Positions 25,528 to 34,368 of a stretch of 42,441 nucleotides of DNA are shown here, piece after piece. This stretch comes from an uncultured Eubacteriales bacterium. Lineage in GTDB: Bacteria > Bacillota > Clostridia > Lachnospirales > CAG-274. Position numbers and translations under genes: made by a program. The stretch is from assembly GCA_902496345.1 (NCBI GenBank), contig CABVAP010000007.1, positions 1 to 42,441 of the forward strand. Direction: 5' to 3'. Numbering within the stretch: position 1 is the stretch's first letter; each line of letters begins with the position of its first letter. The notes under the pieces are model-generated. The model saw nothing but the letters and a program-made list of their open reading frames with translations, did not search any database and had not been told where the DNA came from.

Positions 25528-27048
25528 ATGCCAACACAAACAAAAGAAAATAAAATAAAGGAAATTGCACAGATATTAATTCCTAAACAATTACGATTTA
25601 ATCTTTTGCATCTTGTTTCAGATGTTTGCATAAATAGAAAAGAACCTTTAAGCTGTGATTCTTCTGGAGAAGTTTTAGGCTACACAAAGGAAGTTGAAAG
25701 TTTAACTGCAGAACTTAGTAATATTCTGACTTTGCCTATGGACAAAAGAAGCGATTATTGTCATAGGATTGTTAAACTTCAAAAAGAACTTGCACAAATG
25801 GAGCAAGTAATCTATACATACAATAGATTTAAAATGTTGATTTTTGAATTGGCATTAGATGAAAAAACTTCAAGACACGCTAAAAAGGAAAATGCACTTA
25901 ATGGCTATGATTTTGATTGTAACGCAATATTAAATGATTGTTTGAAATATGTATTTGACGTTGAAGAAGATTATATTTCTGAAATTAGAAAAGGGAAACT
26001 CCTTTCTTGTTTGCCTTTGAAAATGCTTAGAGAAAAATATAATGATTGTTTAAAATCTGCGTTTGAAAATATATTTAATGAGGTTTCTATTAATTTGGCA
26101 ACAAATGATATTGAAATGTTAAAAATTTCTTTTGCACCAATGAATGTTGAGTGTTATGGTAAAAAATTTAATTACATTGCTGATGAACTTCAAAGTATAT
26201 GGGAAATTGATTTTGAAAATGTTTCTGATGATGAACTTGACGAGTATGTCAACAACCTTACGGACACAGAATTGCAACTTGATGAAATAAAAGAGTGTGT
26301 TTCATCTTTATACAATGATACAAATTATTTATTGAATATAGCATTGTTCTCTGTTGACAATGAATACTTATTTGAAGATGATATAATGTTTAAAGACCTT
26401 TATTTCTCAACTAGAAACATTATTGAAAGTTCTGACAATGAAGTTCTTATTGATGACATTCTTGATAGGATATATGACAACATTGAAGGTATGCAAGATG
26501 AACTTGAGGCTATGAACAGCAGTTTCAATGATATTCTTGAAATGATAGACGAAAATAATGTACCTGAAGATGTTGACACTTATATATTGACTAAATTAAA
26601 GATTGATGAAAATTTCCATAAAGAGGGATTTGATGATATGCTTCATCTTTATGATACTGAAAATTCTGATACTGTAAATTCTGAATTTTTAAGTAAAAAA
26701 ACAGAAGAATTTTTAGCTTATATTAAGTCTGTTTCTGAAAAAATGACAAACAAAAGAGTTAAATTCCTTAAAGCTAAATTATTTGAAAATTTGGCTTGCT
26801 TTATGGAAGATAGTGAGTACGAAAATTATTTAGATTATGTATTTGAGTCTTTAAACTCTGATAGCAGAAAAGAAGTTTATATAGCGAAAATAGCTCGTTT
26901 ATTTGAAAATGAACATTTTGACGTTGAAGATGATGACCATTGCGACTGCGGACACGAACATCACCACCACCACGACCATTGCGATTGTGGACACGAACAT
27001 CACCACCACGACCATTGCGACTGTGGACACGAACACCACCACCATTAA
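25528..27048 (+). CDS. Unrecognised acidic protein with Cys/His-rich repeated tail
   Basis: I do not recognise a family. The 506-residue protein has no signal peptide or membrane segment. The body (1-470) looks all-helical and acidic, with heptad-like stretches such as EVESLTAELSNIL and IVKLQKELAQMEQ, and scattered cysteines. The last 40 residues are three copies of a unit DHCDCGHEHHHH, each with two cysteines and four to six histidines. This is a strong candidate for binding transition metals (Ni, Zn or Cu). The ATG at 25528 is seven bases after GGAGG; an in-frame ATG at 25516 overlaps that site. It stands alone between a divergent regulator and the dcw cluster. Confidence 0.8.
   Translation: MPTQTKENKIKEIAQILIPKQLRFNLLHLVSDVCINRKEPLSCDSSGEVLGYTKEVESLTAELSNILTLPMDKRSDYCHRIVKLQKELAQMEQVIYTYNRFKMLIFELALDEKTSRHAKKENALNGYDFDCNAILNDCLKYVFDVEEDYISEIRKGKLLSCLPLKMLREKYNDCLKSAFENIFNEVSINLATNDIEMLKISFAPMNVECYGKKFNYIADELQSIWEIDFENVSDDELDEYVNNLTDTELQLDEIKECVSSLYNDTNYLLNIALFSVDNEYLFEDDIMFKDLYFSTRNIIESSDNEVLIDDILDRIYDNIEGMQDELEAMNSSFNDILEMIDENNVPEDVDTYILTKLKIDENFHKEGFDDMLHLYDTENSDTVNSEFLSKKTEEFLAYIKSVSEKMTNKRVKFLKAKLFENLACFMEDSEYENYLDYVFESLNSDSRKEVYIAKIARLFENEHFDVEDDDHCDCGHEHHHHHDHCDCGHEHHHHDHCDCGHEHHHH
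26935..27045 (+). repeat. Three tandem 36-39 base coding repeats (Cys/His tail)
   Basis: Units at 26935-26973 (39 bases), 26974-27009 (36) and 27010-27045 (36), each beginning GACCATTGCGAYTGYGGACA and ending in CAC codons. The first unit has one extra CAC. The near identity of the copies, including third codon positions, suggests recent duplication or slippage. Confidence 0.93.
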
Positions 27049-27130
27049 TATTTAGACAGTATACATAAAATATTCATAGCACTACCAATAATATAATAAA
27101 ATTTATTATACATATTTTTGGGGTGCTGTG

Positions 27131-29065
27131 ATGGAAAGACCTAACATAGGTTCAAAAAAAAGAATTTTATTTATTTTTGTCTGTTTTGAGATTGTTCTGT
27201 TTTTTATGATTTCAAGAATTTTTTACATACAGTGCTATGATGCTGATTTTTTGCAAGGTATGGCGTATGAACAGCAAACAAGAGATAGGCTTATCAAGCC
27301 CAAAAGGGGCGATATTTTAGACAGAAATCTAAACGACATCGCAAAGGCAAAAACGGTTTGTTCTATAAGTGTTATCCATTCTCAAGTTAAGGACGAAAAA
27401 AGAGTTAGTGAAATTTTGTCTGAAAAATTGGGACTTAACTACGATGATGTTCTTAAAAAAGTTAAAAAGAACGTTGCTCTGGAGAGAATTAAAACAAAAG
27501 TAGACAAAGAACTTGCTGATGAAATAAGAGGCCTTAACCTTGAGGGAGTCGTTATTGATGACGATATTAAAAGAGTTTATCCTTACTCTAACCTTGCTGC
27601 ACAGGTTATAGGATTTACCGGTAAAGATAATCAAGGTATCGTTGGACTTGAGGCAAAATATGATGAATTTTTAAAAGGTAAACAAGGTAAAATTTTAACG
27701 GAAACTGACGCTCGTGGTATCGAAATGAAAAACGGTAAAGAAATGAGGGTTGAGCCAACGGCTGGTTATAACCTTGTTACAAGCCTTGATATAAATTTAC
27801 AGCAATATGCAGAGCAAACTATAGAAAAAATTGTTGAGGCAAAAGAAGCAAAAAGAGGGGTAATAATACTTATGAACCCTCAAAACGGCGAAATTTACGC
27901 TATGGCAAACAAGCCGGACTTTGACTTAAACGAACCTTTTAAAATTAGTACCGAAAATAGTAATTTATCTGAAAAAGAAAAAAATGACTTGCTTAATCAG
28001 ACTTGGCGAAATTTTGCAATAAACGATACTTATGAACCCGGTTCAACATTTAAAGTTATAACGTCTGCCGCCGGACTTGAAGAAAAAGTTGTTGACTTAA
28101 ACAGCTCCTTTAATTGTGGTGGTGGGCGAACTGTTGCCGGACGTTTTATAAAGTGCTGGCGTTCACCTCGAAGCCACGGCTCTCTTAGTTTTGTTCAAGG
28201 GGTTCAAAATTCTTGTAACCCTGTCTTTATAGATGTTTCTGCAAGACTTGGTGCTGAAAAATTTTATGAATATATGAAAAAATTCGGATTTGATAAAAAA
28301 ACCGGTATTGATTTACCCGGTGAAGCAACAGGTATTATGCATAAACTTAAAAATATAGGTCCTGTTGAACTTGCAACTATGAGTTTTGGGCAATCATTTC
28401 AGATAACACCTTTACAGCTTTTAAGAGCAATTTCATCTGTAATAAACGGTGGTAAACTTATTACACCACATTTTGGAGTTAAGATTATTGATGAAGATAA
28501 AAACGTCATTAAAACTTTTGAATATCCGGAAGGTGAGAGAACTATTTCAAAAGATACTTCTGACAAGATGAGAAATATACTTGAAAGTGTTGTTTCTGTT
28601 GGTACTGGCAACAAAACTTATATAGCTGGCTATAGAATAGGTGGAAAGACAGCAACAAGTGAAAAACTGCCTAGAAGAAGTGGCAAATATATTGCGTCAT
28701 TTATGGCATTTGCTCCCGCTGAAAATCCACAAGTTATAGGCATTGTCCTTATTGACGAACCTCAGGGGACTTACTATGGAGGGCAGGTTGCCGGACCTGT
28801 TATGCACGAATTGTTGTCTAACACTCTTCCGTATCTTGGGATAGAACCTCAATATACAGAGGAAGAAGCAAAACTTGAAGAAACTCAGCAAATTATCGTT
28901 CCGAATTTTATTGGTAAAAAGGTTTCTGAAGTTAAAAGTGAACTTAGCAAGTTAAAAGTAAAATATGATGTTAAAGGTGACGGAAATATTGTTTTACGCC
29001 AATTTCCGAATAAAGATGAAAAAATAAATTTAACAAGTAAAGTAATTTTATATACACAAAATTGA
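27131..29065 (+). CDS. spoVD: SpoVD-type class B penicillin-binding protein with PASTA domain
   Basis: A 644-residue FtsI/SpoVD-family transpeptidase. It has an N-terminal transmembrane anchor (about 12-32) and a dimerisation domain with PKRGDILDRNLNDIA. In the transpeptidase core S305 sits in EPGSTFKV and SCN in NSCNPVF; the third box is K-T-A (506-508, GGKTATSEK) instead of the usual K-T-G. A C-terminal PASTA domain starts at about residue 587 (IIVPNFIGKK). SpoVD acts with SpoVE in spore cortex synthesis; in organisms with one such protein it may serve division instead. The ATG follows GGGGTG by five bases. First gene of the dcw cluster. Confidence 0.9.
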   Translation: MERPNIGSKKRILFIFVCFEIVLFFMISRIFYIQCYDADFLQGMAYEQQTRDRLIKPKRGDILDRNLNDIAKAKTVCSISVIHSQVKDEKRVSEILSEKLGLNYDDVLKKVKKNVALERIKTKVDKELADEIRGLNLEGVVIDDDIKRVYPYSNLAAQVIGFTGKDNQGIVGLEAKYDEFLKGKQGKILTETDARGIEMKNGKEMRVEPTAGYNLVTSLDINLQQYAEQTIEKIVEAKEAKRGVIILMNPQNGEIYAMANKPDFDLNEPFKISTENSNLSEKEKNDLLNQTWRNFAINDTYEPGSTFKVITSAAGLEEKVVDLNSSFNCGGGRTVAGRFIKCWRSPRSHGSLSFVQGVQNSCNPVFIDVSARLGAEKFYEYMKKFGFDKKTGIDLPGEATGIMHKLKNIGPVELATMSFGQSFQITPLQLLRAISSVINGGKLITPHFGVKIIDEDKNVIKTFEYPEGERTISKDTSDKMRNILESVVSVGTGNKTYIAGYRIGGKTATSEKLPRRSGKYIASFMAFAPAENPQVIGIVLIDEPQGTYYGGQVAGPVMHELLSNTLPYLGIEPQYTEEEAKLEETQQIIVPNFIGKKVSEVKSELSKLKVKYDVKGDGNIVLRQFPNKDEKINLTSKVILYTQN

Positions 29066-29114
29066 TTTTATGGATTATAATTATATATAATAAATTATAG
29101 AAAGCGGTGTTTTT

Positions 29115-30584
29115 ATGAATTTAAAAGAGCTTATTCAAGATTATGATTATGAACTAATTCAAGGTAATCTTGACGTTGATATAAAATCATTGACAATTGA
29201 TTCAAGAACTGTTTTAGACGGTTCATTATTTGCGTGTATCGCCGGATTTAATGTAGACGGACACAAATATATTGAATCGGCATACGAAAAAGGTGCTGTT
29301 GCTGTATTATGCACCGAAGATGTTGAAATTCCAAATGGTCTTACAGCTATAAAGGTTAAAAACTCAAGAGAAGCTCTTGCTTATATCTCTAATAAGTTTT
29401 ATAGTAATCCGTCAGGAAAATTTAGACTTACAGGTGTTACAGGAACAAACGGAAAAACAAGTTCTACTTACTTTATCGAAACTATTTTAAATTCTGTAAA
29501 CAGAAAAACAGGTATTATCGGTACTGTTGAAACAAGAATAGGTGGCAAAAAATTCGATTTTGAAAAAGCCGGTATTCATATTGCAACAAGTACAACTCCT
29601 GATACTATTGAACTTAATATGCTTTTTGATAAAATGGCAAATGAAAAAGTTGACGATGTTATTATGGAGGTTTCTTCTCACGCACTTGAACTTAATAAAG
29701 TTGATTATTGCAATTTTGAAATTGGGATATTTACAAATCTTACACAAGACCACCTTGACTTACACGGAAGTATGGAAAACTATTGTAAGGCAAAAGCAAG
29801 ACTTTTTAAAATGTGTAAATATGGCATTTTAAATGCTGATGATAAATATTTTTCTGACATCACAAAAGATGCAACTTGTGAAATTACGACTTTTGGTATA
29901 GAAAATGATTGCGACATAAAAGCCGAAAATATCGAATACTTTATGGATAGAGTAGATTTTGATGTTGAAATTGAAAACAAAGTTTATAAATTTGAACTTA
30001 ATGTACCCGGTAGATTTAGTGTATACAACGCATTGGGGGCAATCGGTGCAACTTTGAAAATGGGAGTTGCTATTGAAGATATTCAAAAGGGTATTTCTCT
30101 GATTAAAGGTGTACCAGGTAGAATCCAAAATGTTAAAAATGACAAAGGTTTTAATGTTATAGTTGACTATGCACATACTCCGGACGGTCTAGAAAATATT
30201 ATTAATGCTGTTAGAGAATTTACAAAAGGTAGAGTCATTACTGTATTTGGTTGTGGTGGTGACAGAGATAGAAAAAAACGTCCTATAATGGGTGAGATTT
30301 CTGCAAAACTCTCAGATTTTTCAATATTGACTTCTGATAATCCACGTTCTGAAGAGCCTATATCTATACTTAAAGAAATTGAAGTCGGTGTTAAACCTAT
30401 TACAGATAAATATATCTCTATAGTAGATAGGAAAGAGGCTATATTTAAAGCTGTCGAAATAGCACAAAAAGGCGATTCTGTTATTATTGCAGGGAAAGGT
30501 CACGAAGATTATGAAATCTTTAAAGACAGAACTATACATTTTGACGATTTAGAAGTTGCAAAAGAGGCTTTGGAGGAGTTATAA
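29115..30584 (+). CDS. murE: UDP-MurNAc-tripeptide synthetase MurE
   Basis: Cytoplasmic Mur ligase that adds the third stem-peptide residue. Motifs: DSRTV near the N-terminus, ATP-binding GTNGKTSS, SSHALEL, DYAHTPDG and the specificity loop SDNPRSEEP. The DNPR sequence in that loop is typical of meso-diaminopimelate ligases and not of lysine-adding ones, so the organism should have DAP-type peptidoglycan. Length 489. The ribosome-binding site (AAAGCGGTG) is weak. It ends two bases before murF. Confidence 0.96.
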   Translation: MNLKELIQDYDYELIQGNLDVDIKSLTIDSRTVLDGSLFACIAGFNVDGHKYIESAYEKGAVAVLCTEDVEIPNGLTAIKVKNSREALAYISNKFYSNPSGKFRLTGVTGTNGKTSSTYFIETILNSVNRKTGIIGTVETRIGGKKFDFEKAGIHIATSTTPDTIELNMLFDKMANEKVDDVIMEVSSHALELNKVDYCNFEIGIFTNLTQDHLDLHGSMENYCKAKARLFKMCKYGILNADDKYFSDITKDATCEITTFGIENDCDIKAENIEYFMDRVDFDVEIENKVYKFELNVPGRFSVYNALGAIGATLKMGVAIEDIQKGISLIKGVPGRIQNVKNDKGFNVIVDYAHTPDGLENIINAVREFTKGRVITVFGCGGDRDRKKRPIMGEISAKLSDFSILTSDNPRSEEPISILKEIEVGVKPITDKYISIVDRKEAIFKAVEIAQKGDSVIIAGKGHEDYEIFKDRTIHFDDLEVAKEALEEL

Positions 30585-30586
30585 AA

Positions 30587-31960
30587 ATGAAATCTTTGTT
30601 GTTAGATGAAGTTTTACAAGCTGTCAATGGTACTCTTGTAAACAAAAAAGAAGATATTACTATACTTAATGTTTCAACTGATTCAAGAAATATTGCTGAC
30701 GGGGACTTATTTATTCCCATTAAGGGCGAAAATTTTGACGGACATAAATTTATTTTATCTGCTTTTGAAAAAGGTGCTGTATGTGCATTATCTCAGGTTG
30801 ATGTTGATACAGACAGAACTTATATAAAAGTTGATGATACAAAAAAGGCTCTTGCAGATTTAGCCGAATATTACGGAAGTCTTTTCAATATTCCTGTTGT
30901 TGCTGTTACCGGAAGCGTTGGCAAAACAACTACAAAAGATATAATCTATTCTGTTCTTAAACAAAAATTTAATGCTATAAAGACAGAGGGAAATTTTAAT
31001 AATGAGATAGGTGTACCTCTTACTATTTTTAGAATAGAAGAAGATACAGAGGCTGCTGTTATTGAAATGGGTATGAACCATTTTAATGAAATACACAATG
31101 TTTGTAAGATTGGTAGACCTGATGTTGCCGTTATAACAAACGTTGGCTATTCTCATATTGAAAATCTTGGTAGTAGAGAGGGCATACTTAAAGCTAAATG
31201 TGAGATTTTTGATTTTCTTAAAGACGGTGGTTTAAAAGTCTTAAATGGTGATGACGATATGCTCATTACTTTAAAGGGAAAAGAAAAAGACACTTGTTTT
31301 TACGGAATGGAAAACAAAGAATGTGATTTTTTTGCCGACAATGTTGTTGAAAAAGGTATTGACGGTATAAGCTGTGATATACATAAGGGGAACGAAAGTT
31401 TTTCTGTTGATATAAAAATCCCTGGTAAACATATGGTTCTTAATGCACTTTCTGCAACTGCTGTCGGAGATTACCTTGGACTTAGCTTTGAACAAATCAA
31501 AAAAGGAATTGAAAGTTTTGAGCCGACAAAAATGCGAATGGATATTATAAAAACAGATGACTATACAATCATCAATGATGTTTATAACGCAAATCCTGTT
31601 TCTATGATGGCAGGAATTGATGTTCTTGCAAAATCAGAGTTTAGAAAAGTTGCTATTCTTGGTGATATGTTCGAGCTTGGTGATTTTGCACCAAAACTCC
31701 ATTTTGAAGTTGGCGAATATACTGTTGAAAAAAATATTGATGTAATTATTTGTATAGGTGAAATTTCAGAAAATCTTTATAAAGGTGCTTTGGATAGAGC
31801 TTCAAAAGAAAATATCAAAACAGACAATATTTTCTACTTTAAAACTCAAGAAGATTTCTTTGATAAAATGGATTCTATCCTTAAAAAAGAAGATATTATT
31901 CTTGTTAAAGCATCAAGAGGAATGAAATTTGAAAAAACTATCGAAAAAATTATGAGGTGA
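30587..31960 (+). CDS. murF: UDP-MurNAc-pentapeptide synthetase MurF
   Basis: Ligase that joins D-Ala-D-Ala to the tripeptide. Motifs: STDSRNIADGDLFIPIKGENFDGH at the N-terminal UDP-binding domain, the P-loop VTGSVGKTTTK, TEGNFNNEIGVPLT and the C-terminal NDVYNANPVSM. Length 457 is normal. The GGAGGAG Shine-Dalgarno lies within the end of murE, two bases of gap separate the genes, and the mraY start is five bases downstream, so translation should be tightly coupled. Confidence 0.96.
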   Translation: MKSLLLDEVLQAVNGTLVNKKEDITILNVSTDSRNIADGDLFIPIKGENFDGHKFILSAFEKGAVCALSQVDVDTDRTYIKVDDTKKALADLAEYYGSLFNIPVVAVTGSVGKTTTKDIIYSVLKQKFNAIKTEGNFNNEIGVPLTIFRIEEDTEAAVIEMGMNHFNEIHNVCKIGRPDVAVITNVGYSHIENLGSREGILKAKCEIFDFLKDGGLKVLNGDDDMLITLKGKEKDTCFYGMENKECDFFADNVVEKGIDGISCDIHKGNESFSVDIKIPGKHMVLNALSATAVGDYLGLSFEQIKKGIESFEPTKMRMDIIKTDDYTIINDVYNANPVSMMAGIDVLAKSEFRKVAILGDMFELGDFAPKLHFEVGEYTVEKNIDVIICIGEISENLYKGALDRASKENIKTDNIFYFKTQEDFFDKMDSILKKEDIILVKASRGMKFEKTIEKIMR

Positions 31961-31965
31961 GAAAG

Positions 31966-32943
31966 ATGAATACTGATACTACATCTGCTGTATATGCTAT
32001 TTTAATTGCTTTTGTTGCAAATATTATTTTATGTCCTGTGATTATACCTTTCCTTACAAGATTGAAATTTGGGCAAAATGTTCGTGATGACGGACCTCAA
32101 ACTCATCTTGTTAAGGCTGGAACACCAACTATGGGCGGTATTATGATTTTGATAAGTATGTTAATTGGTTCAGCTTTCTTCTTAAAAGGGAATATGGACG
32201 CCGTTATGGTTATCTTTGTTACTGTTGGTTATGGTATTATTGGTTTCATTGATGATTACATAAAAGTTGTTAAAAAACGTTCATTAGGGTTTAGGGCATA
32301 CCAAAAACTCATTTGCCAGCTTATTGTTACAGGAATATTTTTATATTACATCTACAACCATACAGACATCGGAACAGAAGTTTATATTCCATTTACTAAC
32401 GGTTTAACTATTGAACTTGGTTGGCTTTATATTCCTTTCTTTTTCTTTGTTATGGTTGGTACTGTAAACAGTGTAAACCTTACTGACGGTCTTGACGGTC
32501 TTGCGTCCGGTGTTACTGTTTTGGTTACTGTATTCTTTATGTTTGTTGCAAAAGCTATGAATAGTGGAATTTTACCTATCGCTGGAGCTGCTACAGGTGC
32601 TTTAATGGGATTTTTACTCTTTAACGCATACCCTGCTAAAGTATTTATGGGGGATACCGGTTCTCTTGCACTTGGCGGATTTATCGCCAGTATGGCTATA
32701 CTCTTGAAAATGCCTATTGTTCTCGTTATCGTTGGATTTTTATATGTTATGGAGTCACTTTCTGTTATTATTCAAGTACTTTACTTTAAAGCTACTCACG
32801 GTAAACGTTTCTTTAAAATGGCACCATTGCACCACCATTTTGAACAATGTGGCTGGAGAGAAACGAAAGTTGTTACTTTGTTTTATGTTATTACAGCTAT
32901 TTGTTGTCTTATCGGATTTTTGGCTACAAAAAACTTTTTCTAG
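31966..32943 (+). CDS. mraY: Phospho-MurNAc-pentapeptide transferase MraY
   Basis: Integral membrane enzyme that makes lipid I from undecaprenyl phosphate and UDP-MurNAc-pentapeptide. About ten transmembrane helices in 325 residues. Key motifs are GTPTMGGI, the aspartate-rich FIDDYIKV, NLTDGLDGLASG and the C-terminal MAPLHHHFE histidine motif. The ATG at 31966 is six bases after GAGGTGA, whose last bases are the murF stop; the open frame upstream of it is within murF. Confidence 0.97.
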   Translation: MNTDTTSAVYAILIAFVANIILCPVIIPFLTRLKFGQNVRDDGPQTHLVKAGTPTMGGIMILISMLIGSAFFLKGNMDAVMVIFVTVGYGIIGFIDDYIKVVKKRSLGFRAYQKLICQLIVTGIFLYYIYNHTDIGTEVYIPFTNGLTIELGWLYIPFFFFVMVGTVNSVNLTDGLDGLASGVTVLVTVFFMFVAKAMNSGILPIAGAATGALMGFLLFNAYPAKVFMGDTGSLALGGFIASMAILLKMPIVLVIVGFLYVMESLSVIIQVLYFKATHGKRFFKMAPLHHHFEQCGWRETKVVTLFYVITAICCLIGFLATKNFF

Positions 32944-32988
32944 TAAACAATCTATGTAATTATTTATATAACTTAGGAGGAATTTTTA

Positions 32989-34362
32989 ATGAACTTTCAA
33001 GGTAAAAAGACACTTGTTGCAGGTATCGCAAAAAGTGGTATTTCAGCTGCGTTATTATTAAAAAAACTTGGGGCAGACGTCACTATCTCCGACTCAAAGT
33101 CTGAAGACAAAATTACAGAGGATATTTCAAAACTTAAAGAAAATGGAATTAATTTATATCTTGGAAAAAATCCTGATGATATTGTTACAGAACAAGATTT
33201 ACTTGTTTTAAGCCCAGGAGTTCCTTGTGATTTGAACTTTGTTATTGAGGCTGAAAAAAATAATATTCCTGTTTGGAGTGAAATCGAACTTGGTTACAGG
33301 CTTTGTCCTTGTCCTATAGTTGCAATAACAGGAACAAATGGAAAAACTACAACAACTTCTCTTGTTGGTGAAATTTTTAAAAATTTTGCTGATAAAGTTG
33401 CAGTTGTTGGTAATATCGGTATCCCTTTTACTGAAAAAGTTATGGAACTCAATGAAAAGAGTTATGTTGTTGCTGAAATAAGTAGTTTTCAGCTTGAAAA
33501 AACTGTTGATTTTAAACCGATAGTTTCAGCTGTACTTAATATTACTCCTGACCACCTTAACAGACATAAAACTGTTGAAAACTATACTAAAACTAAAATG
33601 CGTATTTTTGAAAAACAAGACAAAGATGATTACCTTGTTTTAAATTACAGTGATTTAGCTTGTAGAGATATGAAAAAATTTGCAAATTGCAAAGTGTTGT
33701 ATTTTGCAAAAGCTAATTCATTAGATGAATTGGGACTTTCAGAGGGTGTTTACTCTAATGGGGATAGCATTTTCGTTAAATTTAATCAGTATGACCAAAA
33801 AGTTATTGATGTTTCTGAACTTAAAATACTTGGCTGGCATAATGTTGAAAATGCTATGGCTGCTATTGGAATATCACTCGCAGCAAATGTTCCTATGGAT
33901 ATTATTGTCGATACGCTTAAAAAATTTACAGCCGTTGAACACAGAATTGAGTACGTTACTACAATTAACGATATAGAATTTTATAATGACTCAAAGGGAA
34001 CTAACCCTGACGCTGCTATAAAGGCTATAGACGCTATGAAACGACCTATTTGTTTAATCGGTGGGGGATATGATAAAAAATCTGAATTTGATGAATGGGT
34101 TAAAGCGTTTGACGGCAAAGTTAAATATCTTTCTGTAATAGGTGAAGTTACTGAAAAAATAATTGAAACTGCTGAAAAATATGGATTTAAAAATTATGAA
34201 AGAGCTAGTTCACTTGAAGAAGCTGTTCAAAAATGCTTTGAAAATGCAGAGGCCGGTGACTGTGTGTTACTCTCTCCTGCTTGTGCAAGTTGGGATATGT
34301 TTGACAGCTATGAACAAAGGGGTAGACTATTTAAAGAATTTGCTAAAAATTTGGGTAGGTGA
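32989..34362 (+). CDS. murD: UDP-MurNAc-L-alanine:D-glutamate ligase MurD
   Basis: Adds D-glutamate to UDP-MurNAc-L-Ala. The 457 residues contain GIAKSGISAA at the N-terminal UDP-binding fold, the P-loop TGTNGKTTTTS, SSFQLE, NITPDHLNRH and the C-terminal NDSKGTNPDAA and LLSPACASWDMFDSYEQRG, all MurD-specific. A strong TAGGAGG site precedes the ATG. The stop is six bases before ftsW. Confidence 0.97.
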   Translation: MNFQGKKTLVAGIAKSGISAALLLKKLGADVTISDSKSEDKITEDISKLKENGINLYLGKNPDDIVTEQDLLVLSPGVPCDLNFVIEAEKNNIPVWSEIELGYRLCPCPIVAITGTNGKTTTTSLVGEIFKNFADKVAVVGNIGIPFTEKVMELNEKSYVVAEISSFQLEKTVDFKPIVSAVLNITPDHLNRHKTVENYTKTKMRIFEKQDKDDYLVLNYSDLACRDMKKFANCKVLYFAKANSLDELGLSEGVYSNGDSIFVKFNQYDQKVIDVSELKILGWHNVENAMAAIGISLAANVPMDIIVDTLKKFTAVEHRIEYVTTINDIEFYNDSKGTNPDAAIKAIDAMKRPICLIGGGYDKKSEFDEWVKAFDGKVKYLSVIGEVTEKIIETAEKYGFKNYERASSLEEAVQKCFENAEAGDCVLLSPACASWDMFDSYEQRGRLFKEFAKNLGR

Positions 34363-34368
34363 TTATAA

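Noticed and set aside
26935..27048. An engineered His tag or CRISPR-like repeats
   Set aside because: The repeats are in frame within a long natural gene, contain Cys, Asp and Gly as well as His, and have no unique spacers.
27066..27118. A sigma-E promoter for spoVD (CATATTTT at 27111 with AT-rich upstream sequence)
   Set aside because: The predicted transcript would start inside the ribosome-binding site, and in such AT-rich DNA the match is not meaningful.
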